Shown here: positions 35,416-47,944 of the stretch, piece by piece | How the letters are laid out: each line of letters starts with the position of its first letter | Numbering within the stretch: position 1 is the first letter of the stretch | DNA from: Delphinapterus leucas | Taxonomy: Eukaryota > Chordata > Mammalia > Artiodactyla > Monodontidae | Reading direction: 5' to 3' | Assembly: GCF_002288925.2 (NCBI RefSeq) | Contig: NW_022097993.1 | Location: 12,004,071-12,068,070 of the forward strand | Length of the DNA stretch: 64,000 bases | Program-made: the position numbers and the translations under genes | Notes under the pieces: generated by a model | Databases searched by the model: none | Told to the model about the DNA's origin: nothing | What the model saw: only the letters and a program-made list of their open reading frames with translations

Positions 35416-36197
35416 ATTTTTTACAATGGAAATGTAGTTGATTTATAATATTGTGTTAGTTTCAGGTATACAGAATTGTGATTCAGTTATATATATATGT
35501 ATATATATATAATTTTTTTTCAGATTCTTTTCCATTATAGGTTATTACAGGGTATTGAATATAGTTCCCTGTGCTATACAGCAGGTCCTGGTTGTTTATC
35601 TATTTTATATATACTAATGTGTATATGTTAGTCCCAAACTCCTAATTTATCCCCTCCTTTCCCTTTCTCCTTGATAACCATGTTTGTTTTCTATAACTGT
35701 GAGTCTGTTTCTGTTTTATAAATAGATTCATTTGTATTATTTTTTAGATTCCTCATATAAGTGATATCATTCTCTGTCTGACTTACTTCACAGTATGATA
35801 ATCTCTAAGTCCATTCACGTTGCTGCAAATGACATTACTTCATTTTTTTTATGGCTGACTAGTATTCCATTGTGTTGTGTGTGTGTATATATATAAACAA
35901 ATAATATAGATATACTACATATATATGTATATATATATATGTACCACATCTTATTTATCCATTCATCCATTGATAGACACCTAGGTTGCTTCCATGTCTT
36001 GGCTATTTTAAATAGTGCTGCTATGAACATTGGGGTACATATATCTTTTTGAATTAGAGTTTTCATCTTTTCTGGTTATATGCCCAGGAGTGGGATTGCT
36101 GGATCATATGGTAGCTCTATTTTTAGTTTTTTAAGGAACCTTCATACTGTTCTCCATAGTAGCTGCACAAATTTACATTTCCACCAACAGTGCAGGA
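35416..36197 (-). mobile_element. 5'-truncated L1 with perfect target duplication
   Basis: Antisense L1 3'UTR and ORF2 end (GAAATGTAGTTGATTTATAATATTG, TCCCTGTGCTATACAGCAGG, CACCTAGGTTGCTTCCATG, CCACCAACAGTGCAGGAG). The 12-mer GGGGAACTTCTC flanks it at 35404-35415 and 36198-36209. AT-rich microsatellites lie at 35489-35511 and 35876-35942. An ORF2 tail frame (35815-36066) with FIAALFKIAKTWKQPRCLSMDEW confirms the identity. Confidence 0.95.
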
Positions 36198-36454
36198 GGG
36201 GAACTTCTCTTTTATGACCTGAAGGCCTAGAGGCCTTCAAATGTCAGATTCATCACCTGGATATGGGAGCAAGGAGAGAAGAAGAAGTGTCAGTCAACCC
36301 TAGCATTTTACTAATTTGCTGATTACTGGTGCACATGAACATGTTCAAACTGTAGTCTATGGATGATTAGAATACAGATTTGTAAAGACACATGGAATTA
36401 AGTCCAGACTCACTCTCTTTTCAGGAATGCCCTCTGTGTGATCCTTCATAGATG

Positions 36455-36960
36455 AATCTTGCATTAGTCAGTGTTTCTGTAGTGATAATCCCAAAACATT
36501 TGTTTCATATTCATTTTGATGCTGGTGGCTCTAGCTCTGCACATGTCTTGTCATTGTAGGACTGAGGCTGAAAAAGTTCCCAAATTCAGGACATGCTGGC
36601 TTTGTGGCCAAGGGGAAAAAGCAAGAGAGACACAAGAAACTCATAATGCCTCTTCAAGCTTAGGTCCTGCATAAAGCCTTGCTACTCAAAGTTTGGTCTG
36701 ACGACCAGCAGCTGTGACATCACTTGGGAATTTTGTTAGAAATACAGTATCTCGGACCCCCTCTAGACTTAATGAATATGAAACTTCATTTTGACAGGAT
36801 CTTCACCTATTTTTAGACACATTAAAGTGTGAGAAATACTGCAGTACATCACACCCCCTCACAATCATTGACAAAACCTCAACGTGGATCAGGGAAGTGC
36901 ACACCCACAGGAAGATACTGCAGGTCACATGGCAGTGGACAGGGACAAATAATCTTTCAG
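36455..36960. mobile_element. Old LTR-like repeat split by MER5A
   Basis: CTTGCATTAGTCAGTGTTTCTG, TCATTGTAGGACTGAGGCTGAA, AAAAAGCAAGAGAGAC and then, beyond MER5A, CACACCCACAGGAAGATACTGCAGGTCACATGGCA follow a known mammalian repeat pattern. Family name uncertain. Confidence 0.45.
36678..36841 (+). mobile_element. MER5A (hAT-Charlie)
   Basis: CTACTCAAAGTTTGGTCTGACGACCAGCAGC, CACTTGGGAATTTTGTTAGAAATACAG and the end GTGAGAAATACTG. These are the ordered MER5A blocks, with inverted ends. Confidence 0.85.
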
Positions 36961-38220
36961 GAAGCAAAAACTTGAAAAAAGAAGACAGTCTACAGTCCTT
37001 AAAGCAGCCATGTAAAACCAGTGAGACTTACTATTTCTTGAGGCAGCCCATTTCAACAGCTGAATGTGTCTACTCATCTGGTTTTCATCCGTTTATTCTA
37101 CTCTTGTCCTCTGCAATGAAGAATGCACCTACTCCCTATTCTGTATAACTTTAATTCAATGAGTTAAATGCACTGTCTGTGTCTTTCCCTCTCCTGAGTA
37201 TCATCCAGTAGAAACAGACCTCCTCTCCTGAGCATTTTCCTTGGGTTGTCCAGCCCACTATCCTGGGATCCCTGTTTGGTAGCCAAGCTATTCAGGTCAG
37301 GAAACTAGAATTGAATCTGATCCTTTAGTATCTGCCCAGCACATAGAAGAGTGAGGCTATTTAATCCTTTTTTATCAGGACATAGTATTTCTATAATATG
37401 AGTTTGCATTAGGTTTATAGTAGTTGTGTCATTCTTGTGGACTTCTACTGTGTTTATGCCACGATCTTAGAGGTTTTCATATCTCTTTCCTTTTCCATTC
37501 TGCATCCAAGCAATTGATTATTTGTAGTTAATATAAGGACATTACCTTAATTCTGATAAATTAATCTTGGGACGTTGACTCATTCTTTTAGAAACTGAAG
37601 ATTTAAAAATTCCTGATTCCATCATACTGTAAATTAAATAGCCTACCCAGTTTCAATTTATCTATGGATTTATTAAGCTAGCATGCATGTGGGGCTGAAG
37701 CACATCCTGGTTTGGGGATCCTGAACCTTAATATAATTCTAGGAATTCTTTTTAAAGAAAAAGAATGCTAAAATACATTAGTTTTCCAAATTTCACAAAA
37801 TCAGTGCTAGGGCTCCTCCAAAGGCTTTGAAAGTGACCTATGGGAGTGAGCGTCTCTGAAAGTTAAGCATCATTAATTTCACAGTAATTCTGCCACTGAA
37901 CTTGGGATATGATGTATGAAAAATTGAACAGTTGAAGTGTCACACAGTGTCAATATGCTTATTAAAAAAGGTATTGATAGCTCTAGAATGGTAATACAGA
38001 AAGAAGAAAAAGAATATGGGTAGAGAGGATTGAAAAATAGCTATCTATAAGCTGAAATCAGGAGCTTGAATGAAATGAGCAGTTAAAGCTGGATTAATAC
38101 CCTGTCTTTCCTTCCTTCTGTATCTTACAGATTATTAATAAAAATCATAAACCAGACAGGGCCATTAGAAAATTCAATAAAGTGCTAATTAAGAAAACCA
38201 ATAAAAATGTATTTGTGTGA
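36961..38220. other. Unassigned
   Basis: No gene or repeat recognised. Confidence 0.45.

Positions 38221-38254
<34 letters not shown>
38221..38254. repeat. (TA)n microsatellite
   Basis: GTGTGTA followed by about 13 TA units. Confidence 0.95.
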
Positions 38255-38406
38255 TCCCTCTTCTATTTTATCCATTTAGTGTTCTCTAATTGAGGCTAAT
38301 AAATTTCCTGTGGATCATGTATTAACTGTACTTTATGTGATACAATCCATCCCTTGACAAAAGTCCATCATTCTGATGTCATATATTTTTATCAAAGACA
38401 CACATA

Positions 38407-38611
38407 CAGTTGACCCTTGAACAACAGGGGTTTGAAATGTGCAAGGTCCACATAACCATGGAATTTTTTTCAATAATTACATGCCACAGTACTACATAAT
38501 CTGCAGTTGGTTGAATCCAAGGATGTGGAACCACAGAAAGAGAGGGCTGACTCTAAAGTTGTATGTGAAGGGTTGGCACCCCTAACCCCTGCATTGTTTG
38601 AGGGTCAACTG
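38407..38611 (+). mobile_element. MER2/Tigger2-like non-autonomous element
   Basis: Inverted ends CAGTTGACCCTTGAACAACAGGGG and its complement ending GAGGGTCAACTG. It is flanked by TA on both sides (38405-38406, 38612-38613). At 205 bp it has no coding capacity. Confidence 0.9.
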
Positions 38612-38651
38612 TATTCTATTTTTACTTCATTATAATATAATTTTTTTTTTA

Positions 38652-39080
38652 CTGTATTAGTCAGGGCTCTCCCCAGAGGAATAGAGTGAATAGGATTTGA
38701 ATATATAGAGGGTATTTTTTTTTTTAAAGGAATTGACTCACAGGATTATGGAGCCTGGCAAGTCCAAAATCTGCAAAGTAGTCTGGCAGGTTAGAGACCC
38801 AAGGAAGAGCCATTGCTGCAGTCCAAGTCCAAAGGCTGTACGCTTGCAGAATTCTTTGCTCAGAGGAGGTCAGTTTTTGTTGTATTCAGGCCTTCAACTG
38901 ATTGGATAAACTCCACCTACATTATGGAGGGCAATCTCTTTTAGTCAAAGTCCATCCACCAATTTAAATGTTAATCTTACCTAAAATACATCCTCACAGA
39001 AATATCCAGTATAATATTTGGCCAAATATTTGGGCACAATGGCCCAGACAAGTTGACACATAAAATTAACCATCTCATTT
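38652..39080 (+). mobile_element. Old interspersed repeat (TATTAGTCAGGGCTCTC type)
   Basis: CTGTATTAGTCAGGGCTCTCCCCAGAG, GGAATTGACTCACAGGATTATGGAG, CAAGTCCAAAATCTGC, GGCCTTCAACTGATTGG and AAGTTGACACATAAAATTAACCATC are the ordered landmarks of a common mammalian repeat, probably LTR-derived. I am unsure of the family name. Confidence 0.65.
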
Positions 39081-39885
39081 ACTATCATCACCATCAACTG
39101 GAAGAAGACTTGAAAAATCTTATTTGTGCCCCCAATTGTTGTTTGTCACTCATGTCTTTGAAGTCTTGAGAACTATGTTCCATGTCCCTTCCAAGATTTT
39201 CCCATTTCCTCATTATGGAAATGAACCCAAGCTGTCCCAGAGAGTTTGACAAGGCTCATGAAGCCCATATCATGAACCATTTCTATTGATTCATGAAGGT
39301 ACAATTTTATTGTCTGAAGGAACCAAAAATTCTTTGCTGATACAGAAATCTGAAAAGAGATGAGGCTGATGAATCAAGAGATGAGCTTTATGAGTTTTGT
39401 CAAACTCCAGGACAGTTTGGGTTCATTCTTTTAATAGGGGGAAGAGGCATCTGGGAGAATCTTTTCTAGGACCTCAGACCACCCTACATAGAAAACCATG
39501 TAAGGAATGAGAGAGACCCTGAGAGCTGAGGCTACTGTGGTATAACATAGCAATCCTTTGTCCCTATTGTTTTGAGAGGTTGAAGCATCAGTGTGTGAGG
39601 ATACCAAGGTGGGTGGGAAGACCTACAAGAATAGACTTCAAAAGAACACTTGCAAAGTCTGAAAGGCATAAAATTCCATAAAATACAGAGAATAAGATAC
39701 AAATTATTTTTAGACTACATAGTGGGTAGGAAAAGGAACAACAGAAAGATTTTAACTCATGTTTTGTTCTCCACCTTGAATTTTATGGAACCTCCTGACC
39801 ATTTGATTTTTAAAAATCTATGTGTATCCTCCAATAAAGTTTGAATAACATCTGAATACCTTCATTATAATTTCCACATGCCCTT
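39081..39885. other. Unassigned
   Basis: No gene or repeat recognised. Confidence 0.45.
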
Positions 39886-39990
39886 TTTAAAAAAAAATAG
39901 ATTTATTTTTTGAGTAGTTTTCAGTTCACAGCAAAATTGCCCCCTGTCCCCACACATGCACAGCCTCCCCCATCAGAAGTTCCCTGATTT
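39886..39990 (-). mobile_element. L1M 3' scrap
   Basis: ATAGATTTATTTTTTGAGTAGTTTTCAGTTCACAGCAAAATTG is the antisense of an L1M 3' end. Confidence 0.6.
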
Positions 39991-40729
39991 CATATTTTTT
40001 TAAATATAAAAATGTGCCACTCTCCAAGGACAGTAAGACAGCCACCCTCTTAAGCAGTGAGGTTCCTCATGGATGGTCCCTGGGTGCTCCCTCGCTGCCA
40101 GGTAAGTTTTCCACTGAACTTTGAGTCTCCAATTAGCCAATGAATCTTCCCAATTCTGTGAAGGAGACTGTCATCCATGGGTGTTGTTGAGCATCAGGGG
40201 GACAGTTTTCACTGCAAGTAGCCTCTTATATTGCCAGTATTCACATCCATAACAGTCTAGAAGGTGTCAAGACATTGGTCCATACACAGCCATTTGAGGT
40301 AAACAGGAATCACTTTGCTTCCTCCAAGATGATGTCCCAGGAAGATGGCACACTTCATAGTTACCCCTCAAGAGAGCTTCTAACTACCTCGATTTTGCTC
40401 TTCCTTCCAGGAGTGGCAATGAGACACTTCAGCTAGTGTCTAGGTGTTTCATTAAACATTGTTTGCTAATAATTTTTCAGAAGGGGGATATTTACCCTCC
40501 ATGGGTCAAAATTCATACTTGTTTTTAACTTGTGATTGTTTTTCTTCAGAATCCCATTCTTTTTACTCTCTAACTTCTTTACACTGCCTGTGATTCCCTC
40601 CACTCCCACAAAATCATTTTCTTCCTGGTTTCCTTCTCTCAACTGGCAGGTCCTCATGGTTCTGTGGTGCACATGATAATCGATGATGTAATTATTATTA
40701 CTAATTATTGGGCTGGATTATAGTAAGTG
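39991..40729. other. Unassigned
   Basis: No gene or repeat recognised. Confidence 0.4.
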
Positions 40730-40915
40730 TACCTAGATGTACATACAATTTACTAGGTGTTTACTCTGTGAGAGGCACTGTACAAATCACCTATGAAATG
40801 TTATCTCATTATCTCTTTTAAATCCTTACATCAGCCCTGAAGAGTGGGTACTATTATCTCCCTTGACAGATGAAGCAACCAAGGCACACAGAAGCTTTGT
40901 AAAAATTTAGTGATC
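40730..40915 (-). mobile_element. MIR (antisense)
   Basis: GGTGTTTACTCTGTGAGAGGCACTGTACAAATCACC, GGTACTATTATCTCCCTTGACAGATGAAGCAACCAAGGCACACAG is the reverse complement of MIR. Confidence 0.8.
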
Positions 40916-41484
40916 TTAACAACAATAAAAGACACAACACACAACATAAGAAAAGAAATCTTTTCATGATGACTGGACAGCATCATTTAGTCTCCTCACT
41001 GTAATAGCTTATTTTTGACATGACTGCACAGGTACATGTCATGAGAGGAACACCCGTGTCTTCAGCTGACAAGTACCTGCTTCAAGTCCACCCATACTGC
41101 TCTGTGAAGGGATTTCTGGTTACTGACCCGGCCCGGATTTCAGACCTTGACGGCAAAAATTTCTGTACAACAATGAATTACATATTGAAGAGAGCTGCTC
41201 TGTTTAACAGCCCCAAATCACTTTTTCTCAAATGCAGGGGACAGTCTCCATTCAAATAGAAGCTTCAGAGAGTTCACATTGCTTTAGAAGGGGTGGAAAA
41301 TACAGTTGGATGGAAATGCTCACATGGTGCCCTTCTCTCTGTCACTGCTTGATTTAGTCACTGAAGCTGCCTTGTACATCATCACTGCCCATGAAACATG
41401 AGCAGATTGCTGAAGCTGGGTCTCAGTGTCATCCTCTGTCAAGTGGGATTCATGACTGACCGACCTGGTAAAATTGTCATATGG
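40916..41484. other. Unassigned
   Basis: An 80-residue open frame at 41020-41259 has no family feature and I do not call it a gene. Confidence 0.4.
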
Positions 41485-41545
41485 ACTAAATAAAATATGT
41501 AAAGTATTTAGTGCAGTACCTGGCACACAGGAAACACTCAGTCTA
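41485..41545 (+). mobile_element. MIR tail
   Basis: ATATGTAAAGTATTTAGTGCAGTACCTGGCACACAGGAAACACTCA is the end of a sense MIR. Confidence 0.65.
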
Positions 41546-41639
41546 TATTAGAATCTATCATCGACAGTATTATTAATAATTATTACATTAGTGAGCAACA
41601 ATAGTATTAATAATAATAAATCTATGTCTACACTCCTTT

Positions 41640-41830
41640 ATATGAACCCAGTAGTTAAGAGTCTGGACTCTAGAGCTGGGTCCACATTTGCTAGCTGTGT
41701 GTTCGGAGGAAAGCTCCTCCGCCACCTGACCCTCAGCTTCCTCACCTGTATAATGGAGATAATAAGAGCACATACTTGATAAGGGAGTGAGAAATTATTT
41801 GAATCAATAATATACATAAAGCACTTGCTT
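41640..41830 (+). mobile_element. MIR
   Basis: GTTAAGAGTCTGGACTCTAGAGCTGGG, TTGCTAGCTGTGTG, CAGCTTCCTCACCTGTATAATGGAGATAATAAGAG and ATACATAAAGCACTTGCTTA run through the whole MIR consensus. Confidence 0.85.
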
Positions 41831-41923
41831 AAAAACTGAATTGCTATTGTCATTCTTGTCATGAAGCTTTCCTTCTTGGATTTACCTACCTGTGATGGTT
41901 TCCTTAGGTAAATATAGAAAATA

Positions 41924-42105
41924 GGGACTTCCCTGGCAGTCCAGTGGTTAGGACTTCGCCTTCCAATGCAGGGGGTGTGGCTTCGATCCCTGGTCGGGGA
42001 GCTAAGATCCCACATGCCTCGCGGCCACAAAACCAAAACATAAAACAGAAGCAATATTGTAACAAATTCAATAAAGACTTTAAAAATGGTCCACATCAAA
42101 AATAT
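41924..42105 (+). mobile_element. CHR-2-like SINE with extended tail
   Basis: GGGACTTCCCTGGCAGTCCAGTGG, GGCTTCGATCCCTGG, CCTCGCGGCCACAAAACC, then a second module, AGCAATATTGTAACAAATTCAATAAAGACTTT, before the A-rich end. No clear target duplication. Confidence 0.85.
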
Positions 42106-42180
42106 CTTTTAAAAATATATATTAAATATATATATACATATATATACACATATCCACACACATACATAAATATATATCTC
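42106..42180. repeat. AT/AC-rich low-complexity repeat
   Basis: TATATATATACATATATATACACATATCCACACAC-like tract right behind the SINE tail. Confidence 0.9.
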
Positions 42181-44464
42181 ATTCATTTCATCAAATAGCA
42201 CATGCTGAGTTGCATGGCTTATCTTGTTTTGGATTATCCTTCCCCCATCAAGGATGTAAGTCCCTACCCAAAAGGTTCATGTTAACATTGCCATGCACAC
42301 AAACTGACCCACACATACCTCCATTGAATCCATATTTGCATATGATTGACTGCAGGGTGCATATACCCTATGAATGCTCAGGGAGAGCAAGTTATTCTGA
42401 GTGATTTGCAAATCATTCATTATTTTAACACACATATTGGGAATCCACTGCGTGCTAGCACTGTTGCAGGTTCTGGGGCTACCACAGCACGTAAAGGGGA
42501 TCCCTTTCAAAGAAGGGGGTTTTGTGTATCTCACTCTGTGGCAGTTTGGGGTTGAGAGCATGCTGGTGAAATATGAACGTGGAAAGAGGCGGATGGAAAA
42601 TGTTTGGTGACAAGATGCTGAGATGGATCGTATGGGAAGTGGAGATGTTGATGATGTTGCAGGGATGCCTGAGGGTCGTCCTCCTGAGTCATAACTGCTC
42701 CCCAGGCTCCCTTTGCAGTGCAGTTTCTGCTTCCCTGTCTTGTTGCTACAGTTCCGCCCCAGCCCCTGCCTGGGTCCCTGTCCCTCTCTCATGACATGGC
42801 ACTTGCTGGACTTCTCACTGACTCAGATGTTTGCTAAATTGTGTCTCTCCTCTGATATTTGTCTGATATTTTCATGTGGGACAGAGAGAGAGGACACCAT
42901 TCTTAAGGCTGGTAATTACTGATTAATCTATAAAAGAAAGGAGAGGCTAAGATAATCAAATCCACTTTCTGTGCTGTTTTTGTTTATATAATAGCCATCT
43001 GACTAGTTTATAAGGATTAATCTGTGCATAAAGTGCCCAGTAAAGCGCCCAGGACTACATGTAGATCATTTGTATTCTTTTGTTTTGTAGGGAATGGGGG
43101 TGGAAAGGAGAAACTACAAGGTAATGAGAGCTTCATCTGAGAGCAGATATGTACTTAAGCTTCTGGCAAGTCAAGGATTAAAGAGGACTTTTCTTCTTGT
43201 TGCAGTTATAAGAAACCCAGGATCAGCGAAAAGCCTGTGCAGAGATGCTCTGTTTTACTCACAAGATTTTTGGGTAAACTATGGTCTATCATCCTCCGAT
43301 CTCATCGTATTCGTTGCCTCATCCAGCAGCGTCTGTTTCCCAAGTTATTTTTCATTCATTTCTTTATACCCTAGAGCACTGGGATACAATGTTGAAAGAT
43401 ACACTTAATACTTAATGGGGTAGTTAATAGTGCTGAATGACATCTCTGTTGGTCACTCAGATGTGTTTAATGGCAGAGACAATAATACTGGGTCAGTATT
43501 TTTTCTCAATTCTGACCTAGTCAGCCCCTGTACTTCCTTCTGACCCATCAAAAAAGGGATAAATCTCAAAAAGCCTTCTCTTTTTTTTCCTAATCAATCT
43601 CCACTCCTTCTGAACCTGAATAATATCCTAAAAGGAAAAATCCAATGTTTTTATGTATGTGTATCTTTCTTGCCTCAATGTAAGCCCTCGTAATTGAACA
43701 TGGTACCATTTCCAAATATACAACATGTCTTCATAAAGTTAACTCTGCCTTATCTATAATCTTGAAATTGTTCCATGGAACTCTCAGAAATCTCACAGGA
43801 AGTAATCAAGCCAAACAGCTTAATTTAACAACAAAAATAAAATAAAAATGCAGTTGAGTGACTGTATATTAAACATATACTACAGCCAAGTCTAGCCTGC
43901 TGTCAATTATCAGATATTTTCAGCATGGCCAAGTCTACCAGCTCTGAAAGTTTTGTAAAACAAAACAAATACAATAAACTTAGGGTCTTGGGCTTGGGGT
44001 TGGATGGAGTGGGTGCAATCCTGGGAAGTACAGGATTCTTCCCTTGTTCTATTGTTGGCTTTGAGGGGTCAAGGCTGGAGATGTTCCATCAGAACTGTAA
44101 AAACACAGTTGGTTCTCCGATTAAGATTTTGAGGGATCAACTTATTCAGCAAAATGATTTAATTGGGGCCTTGGCTGAGCGAATTGGTTGATAATAAAAA
44201 TATCTGTCTAAAAACGGATTTTTTTAAAACCTTCACTTGTGACTAATATTTGTATATTTTTATGTTACTTTTAGGGCCATGGCTGAGAACTTTTTTTTTA
44301 ATATTAGAGGACATAAGTTTTAAAAGCAGAAATTTAAATGGAACTTCAAGCTATCAGCAAAGCACTGTTCTGCCTGAAGTTTGGTCTCTACCGCTTCACC
44401 CTAGGGATCTGTAGACATGGTTTGAAAGCCACTGTACTAGGATTTAAATTTCTAACAGCCTACG
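42181..44464. other. Unassigned, 2.3 kb
   Basis: No gene recognised. Open frames at 42277-42792 (minus), 43094-43408 and 43925-44191 show no domains, repeats or signal sequences I can name. A diverged MIR/L2 scrap may lie near 42420-42490. Confidence 0.4.
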
Positions 44465-44652
44465 TAGACCAGTGGTCAAGAGGACAGGTTCTGAAGACAG
44501 ATGAATTTAGGCTCTAATTTTAGCCCTGAGATTTATTAGTCTTGTGAACTTGGGAAAGTCATTCGACTTTCCATGCTTCATTTTCCTTAGTTCTAAAATG
44601 AAGATGATAATATTATCAATGTCATAAGGTTATAAGAATTAAATGAGACATT
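44465..44652 (+). mobile_element. MIR
   Basis: CAAGAGGACAGGTTCTGAAGACAGATG, GTCTTGTGAACTTGGGAAAGTCATTCGACTTTCC, CTAAAATGAAGATGATAATATTATCAATG and AATTAAATGAGACA follow the MIR order. Confidence 0.85.
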
Positions 44653-44654
44653 TT

Positions 44655-45085
44655 AGGGGTTCTTAACCCTTTAGGTGCCATGGAACCCTTTGGTGTAATT
44701 GAAGATAACATTTTTCAATTCATAAAATAAAATACATAGAATTAAAAGAAAACAAATCATTTTGAAATACAGTTATCAAAATATTAAAAATTGTGTGCCA
44801 CACTAGTATACATGGTTCTTTACACATGAAATAATAAGATCTGAGGACAAGTCAAATAACTCATAATTTCAATGTAGTAATAAGCATAAACAAGTATTTC
44901 AAGGTATCTCTCATAAGTGTAATGTGTGATGAAAATATTTGTGATTTCTATTGAAAGAAATGCTAAATTTCTGTTGAAAGAAGTGCTAATTTATGTTAAA
45001 AGCTAGGGAAAATTAAGATGTATTTTTTCCTGTTCAAATTTATAGATCCCTGGATTTTACTGGATTTTTACTCAAGAACCCTTGT
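44655..45085. mobile_element. Ancient DNA-transposon remnant with inverted ends
   Basis: Begins AGGGGTTCTTAACCC and ends ACTCAAGAACCCTTG, giving an inverted AGGGTTCTT. The interior (GAATTCATAAAATAAAATACATAG-like, GATTTCTATTGAAAGAAATGCTAAATTTC) resembles a known mammalian non-autonomous element. The exact family is not certain. Confidence 0.6.
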
Positions 45086-46364
45086 ATTAGAAGGTTTTAG
45101 CACAGTATCTTATAGATTAGGGGTTTAAGGTATATTTGTTGTTGTTACAGTTACTACCACCATCATCACTGTCACCATTGTCATCATTTCAGAAGGCAGG
45201 AATATGTATTTGGAATTATTAATTTAGCAATAATGTTTGAAACTTCTTAGGAGTTACTAAAAATAGACTAAAAGTTGAATATTCACTAACAATATGGAAT
45301 GAAATATGACAGCATCAATTTGGATATTTTCTTAAAACCAAAACTCAGAGGCTTAGAAATGTCAATAATTAGGTGCCTTGCTATCTCTAAAGTTTTTTTC
45401 ATTTATATCTGTTGGAAAAATTTTCTTTCTTTTCCATTATAATGCTATGTTTTTCCCATCTCACCACTCATTTCCACATGTTGTCACATTGAATAGATAA
45501 ATAATTTGGCTTTAAAAACCATTGAAATTCATATAAATCTCTTCAGAAGTTTCTTTTTTGGGGGGGTATGTATTTATTCAACACTACAATTTTTTCGTGG
45601 TTTATGTGCATTAAATCATCAGAACACTGAGGTACAGACTCCTACCTCACCTCATCAGTAGGTGTACTCTCCCCTCTGAGGTTTACAGTTTGCCATACTC
45701 CTCTACGCACTTATCCCTATCTTGAAAGCTCACAGCCTGAGAATGTACTGTTTTCCCAGAACCATTTTTACTCCACAGGAAGCCTTCTCTTTGTTCACTA
45801 AACTTTGAGTATATAATTCATCACTCAAACTCCACAATACATTTTTTGCCACCTTCTTTTATAAGATAGCTACAGATAAAGTAGTTAATCTGAATACCGT
45901 GAGCCATTATTTATGTCTAAGATAAATGCACAGTGTGTATTTATCTTAGAAATTCGCACTGTGTATTTCTAAGAGGAGACTAGATGCTCCATGTTCCTTT
46001 GAGACACAGTAATCCATCTAGGAAAACCGGAAGTTGCCCTGAGACCAGGACTCACTCACTGGTCCCAAGAGGACAGAAGCTTCTCGAAGGGGCAGCAGTG
46101 GGAGACTTCTATGACCGATATCCAGTAAAACTTCCTAAAATTTTTTCTTAACCATCTTAACCCTCCAAGACCCATTTACGGGTGTTGCTCCCTACCAGCG
46201 ATCCTTTCTTCCTGTGGTTCACATGTCATAAGCATACGGCTCAATAAATTCTTACAAGCCGAACTAACCAGCACCTGGGTCAAGACATAAAACCTTACCA
46301 GGAAATCCCCTCATGCTCTGCTTAGGTACTACAAGCCTCCAACAGGGTAGCATGACCTGACCCT
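45086..46364. other. Unassigned; possible LTR end near 46200-46290
   Basis: CATACGGCTCAATAAATTCTTACAAGCC resembles an LTR poly(A) region. Nothing else recognised. Confidence 0.35.
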
Positions 46365-46567
46365 TAACATCTTAGATTAATTTTGCCTGTTGTGCTTTTA
46401 GAAACACACAGGACTCTTTGAGTCTGGTTTAATTCAGTCAACATCACTTTCCTGAGATCCATCCATACTAACTCATGTAGTTGAATTTATTAGCTGCTGA
46501 ATAGCATTTCATTGCGCGAACATACCACAGTTTGTCCATTTTTCTGTATAGGCATTTGGATACTTTA

Positions 46568-46773
46568 TTTTTTTTTTTTTGCGGTATGTGGGCCTCTCAC
46601 TGCTGTGGCCTCTCCCGTTGCGGAGCACAGGCTCCAGACGCGCAGGCTCAGCGGCCATGGCTCATGGGCCCAGCCGCTCCGCGGCATGTGGGATCCTCCC
46701 GGACCGGGGCACAAACCCGCGTTCCCTGCATCGGCAGGCGGACCGTCAACCACTGCGTCACCAGGGAAGCCCC
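46568..46773 (-). mobile_element. CHR-type SINE (short form)
   Basis: T-run then GCGGTATGTGGGCCTCTCAC to CACCAGGGAAGCC. Target duplication CATTTGGATACTTTA (46553-46567) recurs with one change at 46774-46788, inside old L1 sequence. Confidence 0.95.
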
Positions 46774-46870
46774 CATTTGGATATTTTATAGGCATTTTGG
46801 ATTAAGAATAGTCCTAATATGAATATAACACTCCTGGGCCTTAGCTGAACATCTGAATGACTTCTGTTTG

Positions 46871-47440
46871 GCATTCATCTATGAGTGTAATTATCATGTC
46901 TGATTGTATAAATTAACACACAGGAAGGAATTATCAAATCAGACTCACATGAACCACAGAGATCTTATCCCTCAGCAAGCTTTACTAAATAATTTCAATT
47001 TGAAGGCGATTGACAATTTCAGAAAGAGAAGAGAGAGAGTTCAGGGCATCAAGGGTGGCTTCCCCAGTCTTGTCTTTCCTCGCCCAACATGTCCTGCTGC
47101 CCCAGAATAATAGATTTTACATTTGCGGGGTCACCTCACAAGTCAGGAGCATTTAAATTGTGAAGCCATGGAGCTGTGTAGTTTAGGTGAGGTTCTCCAG
47201 AGGACCATTTCTCACGTATCCTGGGTTCTTTTTCTATGGGTAATCCTTAACCAGGACATCCTGCCAAGGGCATTTCAGATTGAAGGTCCCTTCTCCCAAA
47301 TATAATTCGTCTATTTATCTGGAGGTCTAGTTATAGAGCAGATTACACTGGATGACCCCAAGAGCCTTTCTCCCAAGAGCTCCCCTTGGTAAGGGCAGTG
47401 AATGGATCAAAACCCAGTTGCTTTAACTCCCTCCTCTCAG
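46871..47440. other. Unassigned insert within the L1 mosaic
   Basis: It lies between two L1 3' segments that are neighbours in an intact L1, so it is probably an insertion. I cannot name it. Confidence 0.35.
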
Positions 47441-47944
47441 CATGGGCAGTTTTAATAGAGAATGCCAACGAGATTGACAAAGTGGTTATATAAATTTACA
47501 CTCTCAACAGTATTGTCTGAACATTCCGGTTTCTCTAGTTTCCCACCAATGCTTATTTCCCATTATTGTTTGCTTGTTTATTTTCCTTTTCACCATCATT
47601 GTAGGTGTGTGGTGAAATCTATTTGTGGTTTTAACTTGCGTTTCTGTGATGACTGAAGAAGTTGAACACCTTTTCATACACTCGTTGGCTTTTTGGATAT
47701 CCCCTTTTGTAAAATATTTGTTTGGGAATTTTTGTCCATTTTCGACTGGGTTTGTGTGTTCTTTCTCTATTGACCTGTAAGAGTTCTTTGTATATTCAGG
47801 ATAGATTTATCCAGATATACGTGTTATGAATATCTTTTTCCACTCCATGTGCTGCCTTTATAATCTCTTATTAGTGTTTTTTGATGAACAGAAAGTCTTA
47901 ATTTTATTATCCAGTTTTCTATGTCTTTTTAAAATGTAAAGCCA

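Noticed and set aside
41020..41259. 79-residue open frame with exon-like composition
   Set aside because: No recognisable protein family and no clear splice sites; left as unassigned.
43925..44191. 88-residue open frame starting MAKSTSSESF
   Set aside because: No domain, no codon-bias signal I can see, no splice context; length is within chance for AT-rich DNA with a local GC rise.
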